DNA of 64,000 nt from positions 1-64,000 of the forward strand of contig CAJUAP010000004.1 in assembly GCA_910584435.1 (NCBI GenBank), read 5' to 3'. The first letter of the stretch is position 1; each line of letters begins with the position of its first letter. The DNA comes from an uncultured Acetatifactor sp. (lineage in GTDB: Bacteria > Bacillota > Clostridia > Lachnospirales > Lachnospiraceae). Positions 17,132 to 25,648 of the stretch are shown here, one piece after another. A program made the translations under genes and the position numbers. The notes under the pieces are model-generated. The model searched no databases and had not been told where the DNA came from. It saw only the letters and a program-made list of their open reading frames with translations.

Positions 17132-17917
17132 TCAGTTATTATGTGCTTTCTTTACACATACCGCTGCACCAGCGAGACAAAGCACTGCCATAAAGCCGGC
17201 AGCAGGCAGCGCTTCACCGGTCTGAGGGGATGCAGGCGCACCTGATGCAGTCTTATCAGCATCCGGCACATAATCCGGACCGCCTTCCCAGTGGGAATCG
17301 CCTGACGGCTGCTTAGGCTGCTCCGGTTCCGGATCCGATACTTCTTCACCGCAGTCAATTATTGTGAACGTAGAAAAATGATAAACCGTTATTTCTAAGC
17401 TCCCTGCAGCAGTAACCGTTGCAGCCTCATATGTCACTGTACCGTCTTCGCCCTCGTTACGAACTAAATACTTATGGTTCACCTTAATCCCAGCCTGTTT
17501 TATAGGCACTTTCACACCGACTGTCTTAACTTCTTCAGGAGTTATGCCACTTGGTATGCTTATCTTAACAGAAGCCATAGGAGTAAGTTTTACATCATCA
17601 GCCTTAACTCCTAACTTCTCCAAAGCCGCCTCCTGCTGTCCTTTTTCCGTCTCATCCGGTTCTGTAATTGCATTCTCAACCTTCGCCTGCTCTAACTTCG
17701 TAACTGCCTCCGGTGCTGCAAACGTAAGCTCCACCTCCACGCCGCCTAACACAACTTTCGTTGATTCAACAGTTGTAGATGCAGCAGCCTCCTGCAGTGC
17801 CTCATCGGAGAATGAAGAATCCTCAGCCGTAACACTGCCTGCTGCTGAAACCGTCATGCCGAAAGCAAGCGTCAGCGCCATGCCTAATGCTGCAATTCCT
17901 GTAAATCTTCTTTTCAT
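17132..17917 (-). CDS. Sortase-anchored surface protein with SPQTG signal
   Basis: Exported 261-residue protein. Residues 1-26 are a signal peptide (KRRFTGIAALGMALTLAFG, then SAAG). The mature part begins Ser/Ala/Thr-rich, followed by a domain with KVVLGGVEVELTFAAPEAV and EITVYHFSTFTIID, then a proline-rich spacer. The C-terminus has SPQTG at about 230, a hydrophobic stretch and KKAHNN, the three-part cell-wall sorting signal in the SPxTG form used in Clostridia. GGAGG precedes the ATG. It lies in the polysaccharide operon two genes after a class B sortase, which is the obvious candidate to anchor it. The function of the mature domain is unknown. Confidence 0.85.
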   Translation of the reverse strand: MKRRFTGIAALGMALTLAFGMTVSAAGSVTAEDSSFSDEALQEAAASTTVESTKVVLGGVEVELTFAAPEAVTKLEQAKVENAITEPDETEKGQQEAALEKLGVKADDVKLTPMASVKISIPSGITPEEVKTVGVKVPIKQAGIKVNHKYLVRNEGEDGTVTYEAATVTAAGSLEITVYHFSTFTIIDCGEEVSDPEPEQPKQPSGDSHWEGGPDYVPDADKTASGAPASPQTGEALPAAGFMAVLCLAGAAVCVKKAHNN

Positions 17918-18009
17918 ATCAATCGTTCCTCCTTCCTCATATTTTACATGTGGTTATATCAAGCCTTGCGGCAGGATACCGGATCAATCCCCTGATTCCC
18001 GGCCGGAAA

Positions 18010-19116
18010 TCAGTCCTCTGCTTCTTCATAGAATACTTCCAATATCAATTCGTACAGTGCTTTTTCATCTGCATAAAACTCCTCATAAATCTCTCCCTGC
18101 CTTGTTTCCCCACGGAGGGAATGGATATTCTCTTCTTCCAGCTGATACCCCAGCACCTGGCCTGCCAGATAAGTGGCCTCATCCACAGAGATATCTGTCA
18201 CCATATATCTGCTTAAAGTGCTGTAGAGTTTCACAGGCAGGGTAATATCCTTCTGCATGGCTTCTATGGCCGCAGCAGCATAGGCTTTTAAGTACTGCTT
18301 CTGACGTTCTAACCGTCTGCCCGCACTGTTGAAACTGCCTGTATCACGATTATGCAGATAATAATATGCCTGCATACCCTTTAAAAGCACAGTCTGTCCT
18401 TCCTTCAATTTTCCGTCCGTATTAGGAATATCTTCTAATACTTCCAGTTCCACACCGCCTACCGCATCATTAATCAGAGGAATTGCCCCCATATTAACAG
18501 CACAATATCCATGTATAGGTAATTGATAAAATAATCTTGATACCGCTTCCCTGGTACGTTCACAGCTTCCATGCATGCCATCCCCATAAGCATGCTGCAG
18601 ACAGAGCTGCGCCTGGATGGTACTGATATAAAAACCTGATTTGCTGTATACATCAATATCCGTCATGGTATCTCTGTTAATACCAATAATAGACACTTTC
18701 TTTATATGCGGATTTAACACCACCAGGAAAACCGCATCAGACTGTCCGCCCTTAATTCCGTTTTCCGCCTCTTCCACCTCTCCCATATGGTCAATGCCCA
18801 GGAAAAGAAAAGTCATAATATCCTCATTATAGCGGTAATGGGTTCCCTCATAGCGGATATCCCCCTCCTGCCAGTTATCTTCTTCCACAGGTTCCGGCGT
18901 CCTCGTCAAATCATCCGGGGCCGCGCTCTGCATCCCTGCAATTGAACCCGTACCGCCCCGCATCACGCTCATATCCGGCACCTTATTATTACCGGCAAGC
19001 CTGCTGCGTCCGATAATCTGCAGTACCAGAAATGCCGCAGTCCCTGCTGCCACCAGCACCACTATCACAATCATCAATCTAATTATAATTCTAAATACGC
19101 TGCCCTTAATTTTCAT
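18010..19116 (-). CDS. LytR-CpsA-Psr family ligase
   Basis: Membrane-anchored LCP enzyme that transfers finished glycopolymers from the lipid carrier to peptidoglycan. A single N-terminal membrane helix (about residues 8-32) is followed by a linker and the LCP domain: TFLFLGIDHM near residue 105, SDAVFLVVLNP, GINRDTM with the conserved Arg-Asp near residue 145, and RDTGSFNSAGRRLERQKQYL near residue 245. Length 368 fits. Its place between sortase and surface protein suggests it attaches this operon's polysaccharide to the wall. GGAG lies ten bases before the ATG. Confidence 0.92.
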   Translation of the reverse strand: MKIKGSVFRIIIRLMIVIVVLVAAGTAAFLVLQIIGRSRLAGNNKVPDMSVMRGGTGSIAGMQSAAPDDLTRTPEPVEEDNWQEGDIRYEGTHYRYNEDIMTFLFLGIDHMGEVEEAENGIKGGQSDAVFLVVLNPHIKKVSIIGINRDTMTDIDVYSKSGFYISTIQAQLCLQHAYGDGMHGSCERTREAVSRLFYQLPIHGYCAVNMGAIPLINDAVGGVELEVLEDIPNTDGKLKEGQTVLLKGMQAYYYLHNRDTGSFNSAGRRLERQKQYLKAYAAAAIEAMQKDITLPVKLYSTLSRYMVTDISVDEATYLAGQVLGYQLEEENIHSLRGETRQGEIYEEFYADEKALYELILEVFYEEAED

Positions 19117-19187
19117 TCAGCGGTAACTCCTATTATTAACCCAGACGGCATTATCTTCCGCTGTCTGTATACAATTCCAGCGGCTCT

Positions 19188-20111
19188 TTATTCTGTCATA
19201 TCCCCGGTTTCTTCCAATGTCATTTCGTTCAGCAGTACTCCCTGTACCAGATAGCGCTTCTGTTTATTACCGCTGACACAGGTAGACAGAGTAATAATAT
19301 GATCTTGTTCATCGGGGAAGATCTCATCCTTTCTATTGCATTTCATCCCCCGGACTTCTTCCACTTCCTTCAAATATGTCGATATCCCCCATTCAGACTC
19401 CGCATCATACCCCGCAAGCAGGTGTATATTGCTGAATTCATAAGCTCCGAATATCTCATATGCCAGAAGCCGCTCCTGTGTATACACGTATACATAGCGG
19501 TTTTCCTCGAAGAACTCCGCATCCTCGAATTTATGTAAGCTTCCGAACCCTGTGCCGTTTTTCATGTTATGCCCGTATAGCACTGTATTAAAATCCGTGA
19601 AATCCATGGCATTATAATCTTCCGTATAAATGCATCCCGGATACCCCTTGGTGCCGTCTATGTTATAGTCCAGATAATAACTGTTGTCCTCAGGATGCCG
19701 CAGCACCGGGTAATCCACCTGGGTCCCCGGCACATAAATCCAGGCATAGATATCCTTGTTGGTATTCTCCATAAGATCCGCAAAATCAATCTCTTTCTCC
19801 GGAACAGGAATTCCTGATTCCTCCAGAAAGACGAGATCTTTTTCCAGAGCTGTCAATCCCTCGTCAGTATCCGCCGGAACTTCCGGAGACGGTTCCTCCG
19901 ATGTCCCGGGAACCGCAGTACTGCCCGCCGGGGTTGGAGCCACATTTGTACTCTGTGCCAGGCTCTGCAGTTCACCTTCCGCCCTGTCCGCATCCGCCAG
20001 CCCGCATCCTACTGCTGCTGCACAGAGTACTGCACCTGATAAACACAGACCTGCAGCCGCCATCCACATATGCTTCTTTTTATGTCCTCTGTTCTGTCCT
20101 GCCAATGTCAC
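19188..20111 (-). CDS. Class B sortase
   Basis: Membrane-anchored transpeptidase of 307 residues that cleaves an LPxTG-like signal and joins the protein to a cell-wall or pilin amine. After an N-terminal membrane helix and a Ser/Pro-rich stretch comes DIYAWIYVPGTQVDYPVL, a class B hallmark, then the catalytic His in VLYGHNM, Cys278 in TLSTCVSG and Arg286 in QKRYLVQG. The GTG start overlaps the cpsD stop (GTGA), so it is translated with the kinase. A sortase inside a cpsBCD-led operon next to an SPQTG protein suggests a dedicated enzyme-substrate pair. Confidence 0.92.
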   Translation of the reverse strand: MTLAGQNRGHKKKHMWMAAAGLCLSGAVLCAAAVGCGLADADRAEGELQSLAQSTNVAPTPAGSTAVPGTSEEPSPEVPADTDEGLTALEKDLVFLEESGIPVPEKEIDFADLMENTNKDIYAWIYVPGTQVDYPVLRHPEDNSYYLDYNIDGTKGYPGCIYTEDYNAMDFTDFNTVLYGHNMKNGTGFGSLHKFEDAEFFEENRYVYVYTQERLLAYEIFGAYEFSNIHLLAGYDAESEWGISTYLKEVEEVRGMKCNRKDEIFPDEQDHIITLSTCVSGNKQKRYLVQGVLLNEMTLEETGDMTE

Positions 20112-20836
20112 TCACCATAGTTTCCATAATTTCCATAGTATTTGCCGTAATACTTGCCGTAATATTTCCCATAATACCTGCCGTAGTATTTGCCGTAATA
20201 GCCTTTACCGCCCATGCTCACCTTGTTCAGCACACAGCCCAGTATCCGGCAGTTGGCCGTCTCCAGCTGCTCCTTGACTTTCCGCACGAAGCGGTAGCTG
20301 ATAATGCCGCTGGATATAACAATCACGGCACCGTCGCAGCATTTCGACACCACTGCGGTATCAATGACGCTTCCAAGAGGCGGCGTGTCAATGATAACCA
20401 TGTCATACTCACCGCGGGCATCCTCTATCATCTGGCGGAACCGCTTGTTATTCAGCAGCTCGCTTGGATTAGGAGGCACAGGTCCCGAGAAAACCATATA
20501 CAGATTTTTCACATCCGTTTCACATAATACATCTTCAAAACCGGCCTTGCCCACCAGGTAATTGGACATCCCCCATCTGACCTTGCCCCTCCTGTGCCGC
20601 TGGCGCATGACGGATTTGCGCAGGTCGGCATCCAGCAGCAGCACCTTTTTCCCCAGCTGTGCATAGGATTTCGCCAGCTCAAATGAAATATTGGATTTCC
20701 CCTCATTGGGGGTGCAGCTGGTCAGGCAGATTACCTTTACATCCTCGCCGCTGAACTCAATGTTGGTGCGCAGGTTCTTAAAAGCCTCCCTGCTCCTGAA
20801 ATCCAGTTCGTCATGCTGTAATTCTATCGTCTGCAT
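20108..20836 (-). CDS. CpsD-type tyrosine autokinase of polysaccharide synthesis
   Basis: Cytoplasmic BY-kinase of 242 residues that regulates polysaccharide chain length and export by cycles of tyrosine autophosphorylation. Walker A (TPNEGKS, about residue 45), Walker A' (VLLLDADLRKS) and Walker B (VIIDTPPLG) are in order. The C-terminal 30 residues are an unusually regular tail of (K/R/N)YYG units with about fourteen tyrosines, coded by 12-bp tandem repeats. It partners the membrane activator CpsC, whose stop abuts this ATG, and the CpsB phosphatase that reverses phosphorylation. Confidence 0.94.
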   Translation of the reverse strand: MQTIELQHDELDFRSREAFKNLRTNIEFSGEDVKVICLTSCTPNEGKSNISFELAKSYAQLGKKVLLLDADLRKSVMRQRHRRGKVRWGMSNYLVGKAGFEDVLCETDVKNLYMVFSGPVPPNPSELLNNKRFRQMIEDARGEYDMVIIDTPPLGSVIDTAVVSKCCDGAVIVISSGIISYRFVRKVKEQLETANCRILGCVLNKVSMGGKGYYGKYYGRYYGKYYGKYYGKYYGNYGNYGE

Positions 20837-21727
20837 TTACAATACCTCCTCCAGGTCTTCCACTTCCGGGACGTCTGCATTCCGCTGCATATCATTTCCA
20901 TACTGCTGGTTCCCGCCGCTTATGTATGTGCTTCCGCGGCTGCTGTTCTGGCTGCCTTCATAACTGCCCCGGCTGCCTCCGCGAAAACCCTTTACTCTCT
21001 TTGATTTCTTTTCCTTTTTCACCCTGTCGCTATCGTGCTCGATCACCGGTATCAAAGCAAGCGTACTCAGTCCCAGATACTTCTCCACATCATCCGCTGT
21101 CTTAACCGTATCATCTATCAGAAACCGGATAATTAAAATCATCGCACAGACAAATATCCCGACCAGCGCACCCATGGCAGTCCACCTCATAACACTGGGG
21201 CTGGCAGGAGACTCTGGAAGATTTGCCGTCTCCACCACATTCACCGCCTGGATGTCCATTACATTTTTGATATGCTCCGCCGCTTCCTTACGGATCTCAT
21301 CAGCAAGGATCTGTGCCATCACGGGGTTCTCATCTGTCACGGTAATTGAAATAATACGGGTGTCCGTCAGCGCCTGCACCGCAACACGCCGGCTCAGGCC
21401 TGCATAGGATTCCTCCAGGCCGCAGGTTTCAATGACCTTCTCCAGCACATACCTTCCTGTGATGAGCTGTGCATAATCCTTCGTCAGCTGGCTTCCTAAC
21501 TGCACATCGCTGTATGTCACGGTTCCTCCCTCATTTGTATTCAGAATGTACACCTTTGTGGTGGATTCATACTGGGGCGTAAGCAGAAATTTACTCACTC
21601 CGAAACCTATCAGCGCTGTAATAAGGCCGCACCCGATCACCAGCCACCACCAGTAGAGCAGCAGCCCCATAATTTCGCCCAGATCAATCTCAACCACATC
21701 ATTTTTGTCATTCACTGTACCTGGCAT
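20837..21727 (-). CDS. CpsC-type chain-length determinant, kinase activator
   Basis: Wzz-domain protein of 296 residues with two membrane helices, at about residues 20-42 (GLLLYWWWLVIGCGLITALI) and 185-205, with the external domain between. The second helix is preceded by the proline-rich LPESPASPSVM motif typical of the family. The cytoplasmic tail is charged then Gly/Ser-rich (RGGSRGSYEGSQNSSRG), and ends in an acidic stretch likely to touch CpsD. Directly follows cpsB and abuts cpsD. Confidence 0.92.
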   Translation of the reverse strand: MPGTVNDKNDVVEIDLGEIMGLLLYWWWLVIGCGLITALIGFGVSKFLLTPQYESTTKVYILNTNEGGTVTYSDVQLGSQLTKDYAQLITGRYVLEKVIETCGLEESYAGLSRRVAVQALTDTRIISITVTDENPVMAQILADEIRKEAAEHIKNVMDIQAVNVVETANLPESPASPSVMRWTAMGALVGIFVCAMILIIRFLIDDTVKTADDVEKYLGLSTLALIPVIEHDSDRVKKEKKSKRVKGFRGGSRGSYEGSQNSSRGSTYISGGNQQYGNDMQRNADVPEVEDLEEVL

Positions 21728-21729
21728 TC

Positions 21730-22485
21730 CTATTCATCCTCCTCAAGCAGAGTCCTCTCTGCATTCCCATACAAAATATCATCTGCATATGCCGGATCGT
21801 ATTTCTTATACAGCAGTTCAGCGCATTTCCTTATGCGGGGGCTTCTGCCTTCTGCATTGTGCGCATCCGTTCCCACATAATCTATCAGCTGTCCGGCCAG
21901 AAGTCTGCCTAAGTAACGCTTCACCCGGAAACCATAATCCCCCGCTATGCTGCCTGCATTGGCTGAAATCCTGCATCCCACCCTTTTCAGGATTTCCACC
22001 CGTTCCATGTCCTCCAGCATACACCGGAAGCGTTCTACATGCGCCAGTATGGGGATATAGCCCATGCCCCGGAGTTCTTCCATCCCGTTGCGGATGCAGT
22101 TGAAATCATCTAACGGCGAAAATTCCACCAGGACGTAATTAGTGTAATTCATTGCCGCCAGTTCCCCTGCATCCAGCTTACTTTCCAGTCCGCTCCGGTA
22201 ATAAATCTCCGTCCCGGGGTAGATGCCGATGTGAATCCCCCTCTGTACGGCATGCTCCTGAAGCTGTCCTATCATTTCTTCTATCGCATCCGGCGGTGTA
22301 TAGAAACGCCCTGACTGGTAATGTGGTGTTGCTATGATATCCGTAATTCCTTCGTCTTGTGCCGTCTGCAGCATCTGCAGCGACATTTCCATGGATTTCG
22401 CCCCATCGTCAATCCCCGGCAGTATGTGGCAGTGCATGTCAACGATCCTTTTTCCTCCATACCTTCCTGGCTGCATTTTCCTCAT
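21730..22485 (-). CDS. CpsB-type protein tyrosine phosphatase (PHP family)
   Basis: Metal-dependent phosphatase of the PHP fold, 251 residues, that removes phosphate from the CpsD tail. The four PHP motifs are present: IVDMHCHILPGIDDG near residue 15, IATPHYQSG near residue 50, PILAHVERF near residue 135 and YVGTDAHNAEG near residue 195. It is the first recognisable gene of the operon. Start could be 22485 or the ATG three codons later (22476), which has a better placed GAGG. Confidence 0.93.
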   Translation of the reverse strand: MRKMQPGRYGGKRIVDMHCHILPGIDDGAKSMEMSLQMLQTAQDEGITDIIATPHYQSGRFYTPPDAIEEMIGQLQEHAVQRGIHIGIYPGTEIYYRSGLESKLDAGELAAMNYTNYVLVEFSPLDDFNCIRNGMEELRGMGYIPILAHVERFRCMLEDMERVEILKRVGCRISANAGSIAGDYGFRVKRYLGRLLAGQLIDYVGTDAHNAEGRSPRIRKCAELLYKKYDPAYADDILYGNAERTLLEEDE

Positions 22486-22502
22486 CCTTACTGTTTTCTT
22501 TT

Positions 22503-22742
22503 CTACGAATTTTCCATGACTGTGCTGCTGACTATGTTTCCAGGTTTTACCGTAATTCTGGTTCCAAATTTTTCGTAGAATAAATATTTCCAGGAAAGGC
22601 CCTTCTCCAGGCCGCAGATTTCCATGCTTTTATCATATTGCTGACCAGTTATCTGACGGCGAATAGCCTGGAAAAGCAGTGTATAACAGATTATCAGAAT
22701 GGTTTTATGGGCATAACTTTCAATCCCTTCTCTTTCTGACAA
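22503..22742 (-). CDS. Small unrecognised protein at the head of the polysaccharide operon
   Basis: A 79-residue frame ending 17 bases before cpsB. The N-terminal half is mildly hydrophobic (TILIICYTLLFQAIRRQ), the C-terminal half contains GLSWKYLFYEKFGTRIT. I do not recognise a family. An ATTCGCCGTCA direct repeat is found just upstream and again inside it. It may be a real small operon leader protein or the tail of a decayed gene. Confidence 0.35.
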   Translation of the reverse strand: MSEREGIESYAHKTILIICYTLLFQAIRRQITGQQYDKSMEICGLEKGLSWKYLFYEKFGTRITVKPGNIVSSTVMENS

Positions 22743-22820
22743 TTTTTTTGACGGCGAATAAAAACGAAATGTATAAAAAGTACCCTCTATACTGTTACTA
22801 TTTGGTGCATTCTTCTGATA

Positions 22821-22857
22821 AAAAAAGGACCGGATAAAAAATACCGTCCTTTTTTTC
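22821..22857. terminator. Strong bidirectional terminator hairpin
   Basis: AAAAAAGGACCGG and CCGTCCTTTTTTT form a stem over an A+T-rich loop, with T-tracts in both directions. On the minus strand it lies between the possible operon leader and the first operon genes, so it would stop read-through unless antitermination acts. Confidence 0.75.
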
Positions 22858-22893
22858 TGCCTTTTTTATGGGTTTTTTATTTTTCAAAAGAGG

Positions 22894-22922
22894 TTGACAA
22901 AGATTTGGGCATAGTATATACT
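22894..22922 (+). promoter_or_regulatory. Near-consensus sigma-A promoter pointing away from the operon
   Basis: TTGACA (22894-22899) and TATACT (22917-22922) are 17 bases apart on the plus strand. The next genes on the right are on the minus strand, so the promoter has no protein-coding target. It points straight into the long hairpin described at 22929-23095. Confidence 0.8.
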
Positions 22923-22928
22923 ATATTT

Positions 22929-23095
22929 TATGATTTTTAAGAGAAAAATCTTTCCTAGAAATATTTATTCCGCGAAATTGCTGAAGTGAAGAACGAACAA
23001 TCTTGCTGTATTCCGGCCCTGCCGTCAGCGCATACTTATCTGTAAGAGGCAATGACCAGAATACAATCGTTCACTTTCGTTTTCTGTTTCGTTAC
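22929..23095 (+). ncRNA. Candidate structured small RNA, 6S-like
   Basis: Downstream of the orphan promoter the sequence folds into one long irregular hairpin: GAAGTGAAGAACGA pairs with TCGTTCACTTTC, further in TGTATTC pairs with GAATACA, then TGCC with GGCA, and CTTA with TAAG at the tip. The stem is followed by the T-rich GTTTTCTGTTTC. Size (about 165 bases), internal loops and strong promoter resemble 6S RNA, which binds RNA polymerase, but no diagnostic 6S sequence is recognised. Alternatively the same palindrome is a leader of the polysaccharide operon on the minus strand, followed by the terminator at 22857-22821. Confidence 0.45.
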
Positions 23096-23150
23096 CCACC
23101 CCCACAAAAAACGCATCACAATAAAGTCCCATTCCATATCACAACTATAC

Positions 23151-24026
23151 CTATAACTTCTGACTGAAAATACTTTTATAACCTTCCCCATAAATCTCCG
23201 TGGCACTGGTGATGATCATGAAAGCCATCGGATCTTCCTGACGGACAATTTCTTCGGCCTTGTGGCAGAGCTGCTTTTTTATGACACATAAAATTACTTT
23301 TTTCTCTTTGCCGCTGTAAGCGCCGGCACCGGCAATATGAGTGACTCCCACATCCAATTCTTTCAGGATACGTTCCGTAATACTGTCACAGAAATCGCTG
23401 ATGATAAAAACCATCTTCGCACCGTCCCGTCCATACAGCACAATGTCAAGCAGCATGGAATTGACAAATACCACCAATCCGGCATACATTGCCGTATCAA
23501 CATTCTTAAATACAAAAGCTGACGCCGTCACAATAGCTGCATCCGTAATAAAAAACAGAAAACCTGTCTTCAAATAGGGAAAGCGCAGACGAAGCAATTT
23601 TACAATGATATCTGTGCCTCCGGAAGTTGCACCTGCCTTAAATACCGCTCCCAATGCCACAGCAATCAGAGCTCCGCCTGCCAGTGCGGCAAGCAAAGGA
23701 TCATTGGTAACTGCGCCCAGGGGGGCAAGCAGATTAATCACATAAGAATTGATCACAGTAAAATAAAGTGTGGAAAAGATAAATTTTATGCCGAATTTCC
23801 ACATTCCTATCAGCAAAATCGGGATATTGATCACCAAAGTCCATGTTCCGGTCTCCAAACCCGTGATTCTGTTTAATATAATAGCAATACCTGTCACACC
23901 GCCGGGTGCTAAAGAATTCGGATCCAAAAACTGGCTGACTGCTACGGCATAAATGATTGCCGCTGCAGTAATAACAAAATAGTCCCATAGTCTATGCTTT
24001 AGTGTCTTCTTTTCTTCATAATGCAT
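23151..24026 (-). CDS. YitT family membrane protein
   Basis: Integral membrane protein of 291 residues with five to six helices (LWDYFVITAAAIIYAVAVSQ at the start) followed by a cytoplasmic DUF2179 domain (about residues 220-290, KKVILCVIKKQ and EDPMAFMIITSATEIYGEGY). The conserved PNSLAPGGVTGIAI and GATSGGTDIIVKLL segments mark the family. Physiological role is not established; some members are proposed transporters. It is a single-gene unit between ilvA and the orphan promoter. GGAAGGGAG precedes the ATG. Confidence 0.9.
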   Translation of the reverse strand: MHYEEKKTLKHRLWDYFVITAAAIIYAVAVSQFLDPNSLAPGGVTGIAIILNRITGLETGTWTLVINIPILLIGMWKFGIKFIFSTLYFTVINSYVINLLAPLGAVTNDPLLAALAGGALIAVALGAVFKAGATSGGTDIIVKLLRLRFPYLKTGFLFFITDAAIVTASAFVFKNVDTAMYAGLVVFVNSMLLDIVLYGRDGAKMVFIISDFCDSITERILKELDVGVTHIAGAGAYSGKEKKVILCVIKKQLCHKAEEIVRQEDPMAFMIITSATEIYGEGYKSIFSQKL

Positions 24027-24146
24027 GTTGCAGAGCTCCCTTCCTTCCGTGGAACCACCTTCTTCTCATATTCCATACCTTTCTCACATAATTCCATGGA
24101 TTTTTATTGCAGCAATACAGACTGAACATTTTCACATGTTACCTCA

Positions 24147-24226
24147 AACAATAGAATCCATGCTTCGCAAGTATTCTATTGTCATGAACAATAGAATCCA
24201 CGCTTCGCAAGTATTCTATTGTCATG
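24147..24226. repeat. Two tandem copies of a 40-bp palindromic repeat
   Basis: Copies at 24147-24186 and 24187-24226 differ by one base. Each is a hairpin: CAATAGAAT pairs with ATTCTATTG around GCTTCGC. A third copy of identical length stands at 55554-55593, also directly before a terminator. REP-like dispersed repeats of this type often sit in 3' untranslated regions. Confidence 0.85.
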
Positions 24227-24227
24227 A

Positions 24228-24283
24228 ATAAAAATCCGCATAGAAAGATATGCTTTCGCTTATCATATCATATGCGGATTTCA
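24228..24283 (-). terminator. Terminator after ilvA
   Basis: On the minus strand GAAATCCGCATA and TATGCGGATTTT close a long hairpin with an inner stem, followed by TTTTTATTC. It ends the ilvA transcript. Confidence 0.75.
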
Positions 24284-24308
24284 CCTTTCGGACACTTTTC
24301 ATTCATAG

Positions 24309-25532
24309 TTAAATATTGGTACGTACTAATTTGGGGCGATAACCTTCTCCCTCCAGCGCTTCCATAATACGGCTTTTATGTTCCGTACCAAAAGCTTCCA
24401 TAGTTATCCGAAGCTCCACGGCCGCATTCCTGTTAATGGATACGAACTGGTTGTGTTCTAGCTTGATAACATTGCCGTCCGCATCTGCTATAATGCCGGA
24501 CACCCGGCACAATTCCCCCGGCTTATCAGGCAGCAGTACCGATACCGTAAAAATCCTGTCCCTCATTATCAATCCCTGCTGCACCACGGAAGACATGGTA
24601 ATCACATCCATGTTGCCGCCGCTTAAAATAGATACTATCTTCTTATCCTGCACATTCAGATGCTTCAGTGCCGCCACTGTCAAAAGTCCTGAATTTTCCA
24701 CCACCATCTTATGGTTCTCCACCATATCAAGGAAAGCCACCACCAATTCTTCATCCTTCACAGTGATAATGTCATCCAGATTTTTCTGCAGATAAGGGAA
24801 CAGCAGATTGCCGGGAGTCTTCACTGCTGTGCCGTCCGCTATGGTATTGACGCCCGGCAGTGTAGTCACTTTGCCTTCTGCCAGAGATACCTGCATACAG
24901 TTTGCTCCAGCCGGTTCCACACCGATGACTTGAATCTTAGGATTTAAAAGCTTGGCCAGTACAGAGACACCCGTGGCCAATCCGCCGCCCCCGATGGGGA
25001 CCAGAATATAATCCACCAAGGGCAGCTCTTTCACTATCTCCATAGCAATTGTCCCCTGTCCCGTAGCCACTGCCAGATCATCAAAAGGGTGAATGAATGT
25101 ATAACCATATTCTTCTGCAAGCTCATAAGCTTTCGCACAAGCCTCGTCATACACATTCCCATGGAGTACCACTTCCGCACCATACCCCTTAGTGCGGTTT
25201 ACCTTAATCAGCGGCGTAGTAGTGGGCATTACAATCGTTGCCTTCGCGCCGTAATGTTTTGCCGCATAAGCCACCCCCTGGGCATGATTACCTGCGGAAG
25301 CCGTAATCAGCCCTTTCCCCCGCTCTTCCTCTGTGAGCGTACTTATCTTATAATAAGCGCCGCGGAGCTTATAGGCACCTGTAAACTGCATATTTTCCGG
25401 TTTCAGGTAAACTTTATTGCCTGTCTGGCGGCTGAGGAAATCACTGAATACCAGCTTGGTCTCCAAAGTGACCCGTTTTACCACCTCCGAAGCCTCTTCA
25501 AATCTTTTTAATGTCAGCATTTGCTCATCCAT
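24309..25532 (-). CDS. ilvA: Threonine ammonia-lyase (threonine dehydratase)
   Basis: PLP-dependent enzyme that converts threonine to 2-oxobutyrate and ammonia, feeding isoleucine synthesis or catabolism. The PLP lysine is in TGAYKLRGAYYKI near residue 55, the substrate loop in TASAGNHAQG near residue 80, and the phosphate-binding loop in GGGGLATG near residue 180. A C-terminal ACT-like domain (about 330-400, LLPDKPGELCRVSGIIADAD) points to allosteric control. Length 407 matches the short form with a single ACT domain, so catabolic TdcB-type use is also possible. It stands alone, without other ilv genes. Confidence 0.92.
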   Translation of the reverse strand: MDEQMLTLKRFEEASEVVKRVTLETKLVFSDFLSRQTGNKVYLKPENMQFTGAYKLRGAYYKISTLTEEERGKGLITASAGNHAQGVAYAAKHYGAKATIVMPTTTPLIKVNRTKGYGAEVVLHGNVYDEACAKAYELAEEYGYTFIHPFDDLAVATGQGTIAMEIVKELPLVDYILVPIGGGGLATGVSVLAKLLNPKIQVIGVEPAGANCMQVSLAEGKVTTLPGVNTIADGTAVKTPGNLLFPYLQKNLDDIITVKDEELVVAFLDMVENHKMVVENSGLLTVAALKHLNVQDKKIVSILSGGNMDVITMSSVVQQGLIMRDRIFTVSVLLPDKPGELCRVSGIIADADGNVIKLEHNQFVSINRNAAVELRITMEAFGTEHKSRIMEALEGEGYRPKLVRTNI

Positions 25533-25648
25533 TTGTATTCACTCATCCTCTCTTGTCTTAAAAATTCATTCATCATACTTCTGTTCACCTTTTTTATACT
25601 TATCCGTCTTCGTTCATTTCCCTTTGTTTTCGTCTATCCCAATTTGTC

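Noticed and set aside
25533..25648. T-box leader for ilvA
   Set aside because: No T-box core sequence or terminator-antiterminator pair is seen upstream of ilvA.
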